DNA of 64,000 nucleotides, taken from NCBI GenBank assembly GCA_027382625.1, contig JAJKFJ010021522.1, positions 105,678 through 169,677 of the forward strand. Reading direction: 5' to 3'. Under the pieces are notes generated by a model. That model was not told where the DNA came from, ran no database searches, and was given only the letters and a program-made list of their open reading frames with translations. Shown in pieces: positions 11,875-21,499 of this stretch; within the stretch, counting starts at the first letter, position 1, and every line of letters starts with the position of its first letter. The stretch comes from Tetmemena sp. SeJ-2015 (taxonomy: Eukaryota; Ciliophora; Spirotrichea; Sporadotrichida; Oxytrichidae). Position numbers and translations under genes: made by a program.

Positions 11875-12638
11875 GATTTTAAACTTCCACTAGTCCTCCC
11901 TATTAAAATCTGATTATATTAGTTAGGATAAACTGTCGAGTTGTTCATCAGGCATTAACCTAAATTCTTTGTATATCTAAACCAAAAGAAATCTTATAGT
12001 TTAGCAAAAATGATTTTCCTCATTTTAATTTTAACTCTCGAAATAATTCCTTATTCTCATATATTTGGTCAAAATAATGTCAGTTTTTTAATTAGAAATT
12101 CTTAGAAATTGTCTATATAACCAGGGCCTGGTTTAAACTCTATAATTATAAATCAAATTTACTCTAAAATTAAATCACCAAAATAAAAATTAAACTAATT
12201 AAATTAATCCAATTCAAGTTGATTTACATCATAAAAGTTCATAGATATTGAAGCTAATTTATATATTTGTTATATTAAAATTATTTATAAATAAAGCTAA
12301 GTCAATTAAAAAGAAGTATTTTATATTACAAGATTTAACATATTTTAGCCAATTTCATTAAAAATATATGACGCCTATTGACAAAATAAATTATTCTTAA
12401 ACAGCTGCAAAGTCAGGGTGGAATAAGCTTTAACTTTGCTTTATTTAAACCTTCTTACTTAATTATTTATATCTTGTCTAAATTTAAATTGTATTTTATC
12501 CTTATTAAGAAGAGAATAAAAACACAATTTTATTCTCATATAATGTTAAGAAAGTTTAAAAGTAATTGTATCATAAAAAGTCTTCTCTAAAAATAAACAT
12601 ATGTATTTAATTTTAAAATAAATTAAGAGAACAAGCAG
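11875..12638. other. AT-rich spacer
   Basis: Non-coding AT-rich DNA between a TGA and the AKR start codon. No repeats or coding islands identified. Confidence 0.6.
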
Positions 12639-14956
12639 ATGGTTAGCAGCAGCGGAAGCGAAGATCTGAAATCTTTAATGGAATACAGATATTTAGGAGG
12701 CACTGGTCTCAAAGTATCTGTTATTGGCTTTGGCAATATGATCGTAGACTATAATTATTTATTTAATGGAAATCCCTAAAAGACCACCAACGAAATCGTC
12801 AAGAAATGTCTTGACTACGGAATTATAGATCATTAATTCACTTAATAAGTATCAAAATAAAATCAATATTTAAAAGCAATTACTTCTTTTAAAACGCTAT
12901 ACTTAATACTTTTCTATCGACAGCTCGAATTAAATTAACCAAATTTATGTGTATAATATAAAATATATTTAAAAGGCTAAAAATTAATTAATTTATATTA
13001 AAAATAAATGCGAATATAGATAAATTTTCCATTATAAAGTTTATTCCTTTTATAAAAAACATTTTCTAAGCAAAATATCAATATTATTTTCATCTGAACT
13101 ATTAGATAGGACTTCAAATTTAAAGAAATTAAAAAAATAATGTTATAGTCTCTTCAATAGTTCAGATATAATTTTCTTTAACTATTTTGACACTGCTGAG
13201 TTTTATGACGATGGAAAGGCTGAAATATATCTTGGTCAAGCTCTTAAAGACCTTAAAGTGAAAAGAGAAGATGTAGTTATCTCTACCAAAATTTTCTTTG
13301 GAACTGGAAAAATATTCAACGAGATAACTCCTCCTCCCACAGTGATGGGCCTTTCTAGAAAACATGTCATTGAAGGTACTTTGAGATCGCTAAGAAAACT
13401 CCAAACTGATAAATAAGTAATTTAATTGATTACGTTGACATAATTTACGGCTCAAGATTGGACACAGGGACTCCTCTCGAGGAGATTTGCAGAGCTTTTT
13501 CATGGCTAGTAGATAAGGGTCACGCACTATACTGGGGTATTTCGGGGGGGTGGCCTGTCAAAGCAAACTTTGGGAAGCCTTTAAAAAATCTGTCATGGGG
13601 GCAAAATCTTAAATGATGATGTTTGGAAAGGGATGAATAATTTTGAGCAGGGAAAAAGAAAAATGCAAGGTTTCCAAAACCCCCTTTAAGGGAGTTAGAT
13701 TTAAATTAAACAACTCAAGCATTTTTTAAATAGGACCCCAGAGGAAAAAATTAAGATTAGAAAATTAGGGGATTTAAATTTTGCCCTATGGGGGGGTTTG
13801 ACTTTTTTAATCCCCCTACCTGCCCCCCTAAATAAATATGGGGGCTAAATTGGGGTCCTCCCTTCGAATAAATCACCGGATTTCTTGCCCGTACTGACCA
13901 TGCCGGGGGGCCAAAAAAGCCGATGGGCCGCAAGGGAACCTGGGCGTTGCCACTAAAACTGCACAGGGAAATTGGCCCGGGAAATTCCCTCCCGTTCAAA
14001 CCCCTTCCCAAACGAGGGGGTGAGCTTGCCGGCACTGGGGGGCCAAATCCCTGGGGGCTCATTGGACGGGTAAAAGAGAGCGTGCACTCTGCCTCCGGGG
14101 GTCTGTTTCCCAAGGGTGCCTCAAAAGGTAGTCATAGGGGGGCCGCTGCCCAGTTTCTAGTCATCCTAAATATCGTCAATCTTAGTGCCTGTTTTCCCCG
14201 TGTCTGCTGCAACCACTCTTTTTTTATTTCCCTTTTTTTTCCGAGTCAGCTCCCTCGGCAACTCCATCTTCCTCCGGAAGTCCTATTTAATAATTGAGCA
14301 AAATCTGAATGTACCTGTTACTGAGCAAGCACAGTACAGTATGCTCTGCAGAGAGAGATTTGAAAAGGAGTACAGACAGCTCTACGAGAAATTCAGATTT
14401 GGAACTACAGTCTGGTCTCCACTTGCATCTGGACTGCTTTTATTTATTATTAGACTACTTACTGGAAGATAAACTTGGAACCATTTAGGCAGTTCTTAAT
14501 ATATTTTTATGACGTTTTACAACGATGGAAACATGCCAGCAGATAGCAGATTCACAAGCAACCCTCACTTCGGGCACTTCGTTCTTGGAAGATTCTTCAA
14601 CCCTTCAATAAAAGCAAAGAATGTCAAGATTCTTCAGGACTTGGCTGCATTGGCTCAAGAGTTTGGTGTGACGCAGACTTAACTTGCTTTAAATTATATT
14701 TACTTTCTTGCGTTGGCTTGGGCACTAGCAAGCAAAGATGTTTCTACACTCATTCTATAATATTTTAATCCTCGGATTTTCAAAGTTAAAGTACATCGAT
14801 GAAAACTTGGAATCTCTCAGACTCTATAAACGGTGGAATAAAGACTTAGAGTAGAGATGTGAAGAGATTCTACAGAACACGCCTACAACAGACTTCAACT
14901 TCATTTTGGGTAGACCAGAGCCTTCTAGAAGAAGCATTGCTGCCAAGTACGACTGA
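12639..14956 (+). CDS. Aldo-keto reductase, K+-channel beta-subunit type, IES-interrupted
   Basis: The start is ATG 12639 ([20 protein letters not shown] follows shortly) and the stop TGA 14954-14956. Family landmarks in order: [12 protein letters not shown], with the catalytic Asp and Tyr; [12 protein letters not shown], with the catalytic Lys; [57 protein letters not shown]; and [20 protein letters not shown], the NADP(H)-binding end. The classical His position reads Ser/Arg (GSRLD), as in beta subunits where it is not His. These proteins are NADPH-dependent aldehyde reductases and accessory subunits of Kv channels. At least six IESs and one long GC-rich insert interrupt the gene, which must be removed before expression. 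Confidence 0.85.
12826..13180. other. IES in AKR gene, pointer TTA
   Basis: TTA occurs at 12823-12825 and 13178-13180. Removing 355 bp joins GGA ATT A to AC TAT TTT and gives the conserved GINYFDTA. There is no GT at the left end, so it is not a canonical intron. Confidence 0.75.
13411..13430. other. 20-bp micro-IES in AKR gene, pointer TGAT
   Basis: TGAT is repeated at 13407-13410 and 13427-13430. Removal restores [16 protein letters not shown] intron starting at the nearby GTAA would delete the conserved YVDIIYG, so splicing does not explain it. Confidence 0.85.
13553..14290. other. Large insert in AKR gene containing a GC-rich repeat
   Basis: Coding resemblance fades after ALYWGIS (about 13545), although [15 protein letters not shown] near 13630 looks like displaced AKR-gene sequence. 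It resumes near 14291 with [14 protein letters not shown]. Between them the sequence is noisy, with stretched G and C runs. Part of it (about 13870-14090) matches a repeat near 50.86-51.03 kb. It is probably an IES carrying a dispersed repeat, with poor consensus. Short ORFs within it are not genes. Confidence 0.55.
14440..14460. other. 21-bp micro-IES in AKR gene, pointer CTT
   Basis: CTT repeats at 14437-14439 and 14458-14460. The insert is in frame and would add seven residues inside the invariant [10 protein letters not shown] motif; removal restores it. Confidence 0.8.
14472..14519. other. 48-bp IES in AKR gene, pointer TA
   Basis: TA occurs at 14470-14471 and 14518-14519. Removal gives [15 protein letters not shown], matching the family pattern. 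Confidence 0.75.
14688..14711. other. 24-bp micro-IES in AKR gene, pointer CTTGC
   Basis: CTTGC is repeated at 14683-14687 and 14707-14711. Removal restores [17 protein letters not shown]. The insert is in frame and would otherwise add eight residues to this helix. Confidence 0.85.
14757..14772. other. 16-bp micro-IES in AKR gene, pointer CT
   Basis: CT occurs at 14755-14756 and 14771-14772. Removal rejoins STLIL to [12 protein letters not shown] and repairs the frame. Confidence 0.75.
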
Positions 14957-15686
14957 AATCTGTATCACATATTTAAAGACTTTCTTATTTTAAAAACTTA
15001 GAAATTCATAATTCTACATTATCATTTATCAAAATCTTAATTTAAACAACCCTAATCTTCAGAAGTAATGTGAAAATGAGGGTAATTCATCAAAAATAAA
15101 ATGCATAAATATTAAATACATTCCACGATAAATTTTGCAAATCGGCAGATATTGCAATACAATTTTATTAATAGAAAAAAATTTCAATAAAAGTTTATTT
15201 CTTGAAATAGCAGAGACGAGAATCACTTCAGTAATCTAAAGCTATTTACTCGACCTGATATTCTTTGTTCTTTAAACTAAAATATATATAGTTTTAGATT
15301 TTAAAATGAAAATTTAAATTAATTGTTTTATAAAGTCTTTTATATATATAGAGAGTACATATCTTTTAGAAACTCTTCGACTGAAATTATTCCTCCTATT
15401 TTATATTATTTTATTACTTTTTAGATACTTCATACAACTTAATTCCGGCAAAAAAATATATTAAGCAGATTTGAATCAATGCTACTGGTAAAGATTAACT
15501 AAAAATATACATTGGAACTTATAAATCATTAATTCAAAGTGCGAAAACGACTAACTTTAAAAAATAAGATAGAAAAATCAATCGTCCTATTTAATATTTA
15601 AGTTCAATATCTTTGAATCATAAATTTGGCTAGAGTTATAAAAACCAAAAAACTTACAAAAATATCTATTAAGTTTTCTATCTAAA
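14957..15686. other. AT-rich spacer
   Basis: Non-coding AT-rich DNA between the AKR stop and the dehydrogenase start. No recognisable repeat. Confidence 0.6.
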
Positions 15687-18420
15687 ATGGAATCTTTATC
15701 TGCAAAGGAGAAAAGAGTGCTTGTCTACGAATCATCCTCTCTCTATGAAAGTTTCAAAAAATAGAGTGATGCATTTTCAAACGACTCGATATCTCTTATC
15801 CTCGATCTAGAAGTTGAAAACCAACCTGAGATTGAAAGTTTTTCAAAAGAAGTAAAAACCATTTACAGAGAAGTAATTGTAATTGACTCTGGATTAAGCA
15901 AAATACAAGAAGCTTAAGCTTTACTTCAAAATCTGATCAGGCATCTTAATCTTTCAAACGAAGTAAATCATGAAGAATTCAACTTTGTTTCAATCTCAGA
16001 GATTGCCAAAGAAAGTGTAGCAAATGAAGTTTTATCTTGGACCTTACATTTTATCAAGAAAATGCCACTCCTAAATTAATAAAGAGCTGAGCATGTCTGG
16101 ATAAAGCAAGTTGTAGGTATGCTTGGGAATGAGAAGATTCTCTTTCTCAACTATGATTAGCAATCCTAGGGTTTATTTGCACAGAAAATACAAGCTGGCA
16201 TGAAAGTTTCTAAAACCAAGAAGTTAACTCAGGCCCATTTAAAACAGATAGAGGAAATAAATTAAAAAAAAGGGTTTTTTTTATTTCAGCCTCCTTTTGA
16301 AAATTTTTTGGGAAACCCTTTTAAAAAACAATAGATTGGGTACTTTTAATTTAAAAAGGGTTTGCGGTTTTCCCCTAAAATTTTTTTTAATTAAATTAAA
16401 AATGGAAAATTTAATAAAATCAATTAAAAATTTAAATAAATTAAAAATTTTTAAAAGGGGGTTTTTTTAAAATTAAAAATTTTTTTAAATTAAAATTTAA
16501 AATTTTTAAAGGAGTAAAAAACATTTAAAATTTATAATTAAATTAAAAAATTAAAAGATATCTTTAATAAATCAAAAATAAATGTAAATATGTTAAATTT
16601 TTTATTGATTGGTCTTTTTTTTAAAAATAAATCTATATGGTAAATATAATATCATTCTTGCTAAAATAAGTCTTAAAATTATTGAAATTATTTCAAATTT
16701 AATTTTTTTTTTAAAAAAAAAATAAAATTAACCTAATGAGTAAAATTTTATGATTTTTACATGTGATTAATTTTTTAAACAAATAATTAAGCTTTAACAA
16801 GGAAATTTAATACAGTTATTTTTTTATAGTATCTTACATGATAAAAATTTGAAGTCACTGATTGTGGTTTTTTTTCAATAATATTTCTTAAGCTTTTTAA
16901 TTGGTTGGGACAAAAGACATTTCTCTCATTAATTCTTCAGAGAAATTAGTTTAGATATCAAACTTAGAAACAGCTCTTTAGAATTCCTCAATCTAAATAA
17001 CCTAAAGACTTTTGAATTAAATCTAGGAAAATTTATTCTCAACCTTTTCTAATGCGAAATAAACCAAACTATTAGTTATTCTCAAACTTAATTATTATCC
17101 TAAATTATAAGAGATAATTAGAATTAATAAATTTAAATCTTTATTTGACTTTTATAGATTATATTTTATAGTTTACTCTATATTTTGACAATAAATTCTC
17201 AAGATTTCATGCTAAAAAAGACTTCTTTAAAAAAATGATTATTTCATATTTATTTTGAAACCCTCTTCGTGCAATATCTGCTCTCTTGGTGAGTACTATG
17301 ATCTACTTAATTAGCACATGAATGAGATCCTTGAAAATGTAGGTGACATCGCCATAGTTAAATCAGTCTAAGAATACAAGGAGCTTCAAGAATAAAGTGG
17401 GGATAAAATTTACTCTTTCGATGCTATTCTAGTTGCGGATGCTGCTCTAGCTCTCCATGTCCTCAAAGATTAATCATAGCACTCCTCAACGCTCAAGTGG
17501 GTGCACTCTCTTCTCACTGGAGTGGATGATTTTATTTTATATCTTTACTTAGAGATGTAATCTGCAAAGTTGCTGAGTTCAGAGACAACAAGAACATCAC
17601 TTTGACTAATGCAAAGGGCGCGTTTAGTGAGTCATTGGCAGAATTTTCCATTTATTCAATTATACAGACGCTATTTTATTAAAATAAAATTTGTTTATTG
17701 AATATTGCCCAATTAGTATGGAAATTAAGATGAGATTCAGAGCCCTAAATATTTGATTGTGGGCATTTTAGGCTTCGGAGACATAAAGGTTTCGGGAGGT
17801 GTAAACAACCCCAGGGGTAAAATTTTGGCCCTTAAGAGAGACCCAACTAAGCTTACAAAGGATATGCAAAGCTTCTTAAAACAGCCAAACATCAGATAAA
17901 ATGTCAAGATAGTTGGCTTTGACAGAATTAATGACTTATTAAAGTGCTCGGATTACGTTATTAACTTTATTTCATATTAAAACTGCTTGCCTTACACCCC
18001 GGAAACTCACGAAATCATAAACAAGGAGTCATTCTCCTAAATGAAAAAAACTGCTGTCTATGTCAATATTGGAAGAGGACTCACCAATAACGAAGAGGAT
18101 ATTATAGAAGCTTTGGATACTAGAGTCATTAGAGCAGCCATTTTAGATGTTAATTTATTTTTGTTTAACTTAAATTATAAAATATGATTATATCTAAATG
18201 CTTCTGAATTTATCCATTCTTTTTATTTTAATTCCTTGGAATAAATAGCTTGATCTTTTTAAGTTTATCTTATTTTTATGTTTTCTACGAAGAGCCTTTG
18301 AAAGCTGATAATAAGTTCTGGGACAACAAGTATGTGTTGCTGACTCCTCACTGTGCAGATCTCAGCGAGCAATATTATACAAACTCCTTTGATTTATTCC
18401 TGTCAAACCTCTCCAAATAA
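15687..18420 (+). CDS. D-2-hydroxyacid dehydrogenase family protein, IES-interrupted
   Basis: The start is ATG 15687 (MESLSAKEKRVLVYESSSLY). The N-terminal part runs to about 16260. After a noisy AT-rich insert (16.26 to about 17.27 kb) it resumes with QHMNEILENVGDIAIVKSVQ and LKWVHSLLTGVD. The NAD-binding region follows at about 17755 (YLIVGILGFGDI), then TAVYVNIGRGLTNNEEDIIE, LDVFYEEPLKADNKFWDNKY and VLLTPHCADLSEQYY. These are hallmarks of NAD-dependent 2-hydroxyacid dehydrogenases: the glycine-rich loop, the NIGRG loop and the PHC segment with the catalytic His. The glycine-rich loop reads GFGDIKVSGG, with Lys where Gly is usual, possibly sequence error. The frame stays open past 18420, so the exact stop is unsure. 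Confidence 0.8.
16260..17270. other. Large AT-rich insert in dehydrogenase gene
   Basis: This separates two coding parts of one dehydrogenase. It begins with stretched homopolymers (16260-16560) that look like poor consensus, then ordinary AT-rich DNA. It is probably an IES; the pointer was not resolved. Confidence 0.5.
17529..17557. other. 29-bp micro-IES in dehydrogenase, pointer GATG
   Basis: GATG repeats at 17525-17528 and 17554-17557. Removal restores LLTGVDVICKVAEFRDNKN and corrects a frame shift. Confidence 0.85.
18152..18282. other. 131-bp IES in dehydrogenase, pointer ATGTT
   Basis: ATGTT repeats at 18147-18151 and 18278-18282. Removal joins AAILDV to FYEEPL, the family's LDVF-x-EEPL motif. 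Confidence 0.85.
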
Positions 18421-19202
18421 ATTTACTCTCCTTTTATAATAATTTATCACATAAAATAATTAGACATATCTTAAAAGATAAAATCAGCAATGATTTCAAT
18501 AAATTCGATCATTTATTATTTAAAATATTTGAGTAAGGAATTAATTAGTATCCCAAGCAATATTTTTATGGTATAATTTAATATTAAAGATAAGTTTATG
18601 CTCAAAACGAGGACCTTCATAACATCTGTGACAAATAGAAAGGATATTGATAGATCATTTATTAATTTTTTAACTTCTCTTATTCTTATTAAAAGTAAAA
18701 ATGAGTCGTATCAAGAGTAGATAAATCAAATAAATTGTACAACTAACTAAAAATAAATTAGTTTTTTTATTCTAATAGCTATGTTAATAATTCAAGTAAA
18801 AGTAAATGCAAATTGCTAATTAATGAATTGCATTTAATTTATTGAAGTTAATTTATTGGAATGTCATAACTATTGGAAAAGATTAACTAAACATAAAATT
18901 TTATCTTCTTTCTTTTTATTTAATCCAGAAAACGCAATTAACTTGCAAAAATATTTTTATTTGATTTTATATTTATCTCATATATTTCAATAGGTGTTTA
19001 AATTGATCTAATGATCTTAAATTTAATTATCTCTAAATTTGTGTTGAACATGTCGTTATTAAATGCGACCTAGTTTTAAATTATCTGCGTTAATAGTTGT
19101 GGTAGGTCGTATTACAAAACATTTATCTAAAAAACAATAAAATTTACAATAATTTTAGTGATACTAAAATAAATTCACTAGAATTTTATTTTTATTGATT
19201 TA
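18421..19202. other. AT-rich spacer
   Basis: AT-rich DNA between the dehydrogenase and the inverted duplicate. A long TGA-free frame continues from the dehydrogenase, but its composition is that of non-coding DNA. Confidence 0.5.
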
Positions 19203-21461
19203 TATGTGAGAAGGATGTGAGAAGTGTCCTCTACTTTAAGGAGTTTGATAAGAGCATTCAATATTATGTTAATGATGGCCACTGTAACGTGATCCTTCTA
19301 GTTTAAAATGTTTTAAAAGGCTGGAAGCAGGTAATTGAGAAGGCACTCATCTCTCAAATGAGCACTTTAAGAATATGAACTCAGCAAGTCAAGTGTTTTC
19401 TCAAATAAATCTCCATAAAGCTAACCATTTAGGGAAATTTAAAGCAAAGTTTCCAAAGTATCTTACTTCTCAACAACACAAGCTACAAATATAAGATTCC
19501 CTATGTTCTCAATTTAGTTGTTATTTAAGTACTACTGCTAGTTTCCATCACTCTGGTTCGTAAAATTCTGCTGAGCATTACCATTGGTAGTCAGATTTTC
19601 TTAACTCTGGTAAAGAATAGATGGCTATAAAGTAGTATCCTTGAGAAACTTGTTTATGTACACAAAGTTAATTAGATTAAGCAAGACTTTCTTAATGTGG
19701 ATGCTTTCGTAGGTTGATTCAGGATCATTAAGTCTTTACTTTAAGAGCTACATCATCACATCTAGTTCCTAATTACCCAATTTTTCTAGCTTTACTTTCT
19801 TTTAAATGACTATGCTCTCCATATTTTAAAGCACCTTAACTTATCTAGATTCAGGTTCGTGAATGATATTTAACAGTTCATGATGGAAATCTTATTCGTT
19901 AATTAAAAAGGTTGACTCATTACTATGATACACTACCTTTTCCCAGAAGTCTTTTACTAGCTCACTGATTTGAAGATCCTCTTTTTCTTTGATTTTAGTG
20001 AGCAGCTCCATGATGTTGTATTTCGTCAAGTGCCAATGAAATTCGCTAGTTGTACAGAGACTCATCAGAGTTTTCAAAATTGAAGTTAGGATAGATCTCT
20101 TCCTTGAAAGGTTGAATTCTTGCAAGTTATGTCCAGTATGATCTTCTTCAGTAGCCTTGCTTTAGGATGTTGCATTAGGATTCTATTCTTATAGAGCGAC
20201 AACCTGAGTGAACGTTTGGCCTTTTTTTACTTCACTTGGGCTTATCTCTTAATCTTCATCGGTTACTAATTTTTCTGCTACCTTTATAAAGTACATGATA
20301 GTATCTTTTTGAAGAATAAGCTGATGAAGTTAGATGAACTCTGCGCAAGCTTGGAATATCTTGATAACCTTGAAAATTTGTTTTAAAGAAGAAGTATCAC
20401 CATTCTCTAGAAATTAGGTCATATACTTGAATAACTCCCCTGACATTTCATTTTCTAGTATCATCTGACAGTTCTATTTCTTCTTAATAGCTGCAGATTT
20501 GTAAAGTACCTTGATAGTCATACACAAACTGAGCCTAATGGCATCTATTTTTCTGAGAGGCGTTTCTTCATTCTCAAAGAAGAAGATATATTTATTTTTA
20601 AGTAATCATAGTACTAGCTGTGTGAAGATGAATTTAAAGAGGAAGTAGGACTTGAAGATCCCTTATCTCCCAGTCCTTGCACGCTTAGCAAATCCTATTG
20701 TAGCTAGTGAGCGTTTGAGGATTGAGCTTTCACAAATTTGTGGGATTCATTATGAGATCCTTGGCCACTTAAGGCAGTGAGGTTAGGATTGCTACCAGGC
20801 TAGTTCCCTCCTTAATTATCAAGTATACCCACTGTTATTTATCCAGAAAGCTCCCTCATGTTATGGCTTTATGTCTACACAGCCCCAGTTGATAATGAGT
20901 GTTAGATATTTGGTGTTTGATGCTGAGGAACAAGTCCTTATGAAGCATTTGCAAGCATAGTAGTGTTATTTCCAGCTGTCTTAATTTGAGGTATTTCATA
21001 GTTATAGCTTTCCTTCATGTGCAAAACATATAAATAAATTAGGCCTTCAAACACTGGAGTATTTATGGACATTAGAGAGCAGGAAATTAGTTAGAGCCTA
21101 GAGCTGGTTCGGTTGCACATCCTTCCATATATTCCTATCTGCTGAAATGTACAGTAAGTACAAGAACCTAAGATTCATTTAAACATCAGTATCAAAATTG
21201 CAATAGTCTATCAATATCTATGTAAGATTAAGTCTTCTATTGAAAACATTCTCAGGGTGAGTTTTAATCAGAATATTTGTGATAGCAATCAACGAATACT
21301 TAGTTGACTTTTTGAGTAACTCCGAAAAGGTATCTAGATTTTCTTCATCCATTTAATGATGAGAAGCTTAGGCCACTGCCTCCTTACTCTCTTCGAGGGA
21401 TTTGATGATTTGTTGGAGTATTTTCATCAGTGTTATAATATTACCCTCCTCTTTGTCTTTC
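19203..21461 (-). CDS. Inverted partial copy of the armadillo-like gene
   Basis: This is the reverse complement of 28315-30528, coding for the same internal part of the giant repeat protein (MQEFNLSRKRSILTSILKTL appears in both). Every substitution I checked is synonymous: TAA/TAG and CTC/CTA near 21.09 kb, GTC/GTG near 19.29 kb, and ACC-CTG/ACT-TTG and CAA/TAA near 19.45 kb. It keeps frame where the other copy has two 1-bp deletions. It carries two short IESs absent from the other copy. It has no start or stop and ends abruptly at both sides. It may be a scrambled or paralogous gene segment, or part of another gene whose remainder lies elsewhere. Confidence 0.8.
20586..20602. other. 17-bp micro-IES only in the inverted arm, pointer AAG
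   Basis: AAG occurs at 20583-20585 and 20600-20602 (CTT in the gene sense). The other arm lacks exactly these 17 bp (near 29151) and reads on in frame. Confidence 0.85.
21028..21052. other. 25-bp micro-IES only in the inverted arm, pointer AAAC
   Basis: AAAC occurs at 21024-21027 and 21049-21052 (GTTT in the gene sense). The other arm reads straight through KYSSVLHMKES near 28710-28740. Confidence 0.9.
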
Positions 21462-21499
21462 AATAATTAAATGATAGATATTTTATTATAAAAGGAAAA

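Noticed and set aside
13411..13430. GT-AG intron at the GTAA inside this insert
   Set aside because: Splicing from that GTAA to the next AG would remove the conserved YVDIIYG segment of the reductase.
13757..14297. 118- and 124-residue ORFs inside the AKR gene
   Set aside because: They lie in the GC-rich insert, have no AKR similarity and reflect lack of stop codons in GC-rich DNA. Only the sequence from about 14291 on is real AKR coding.
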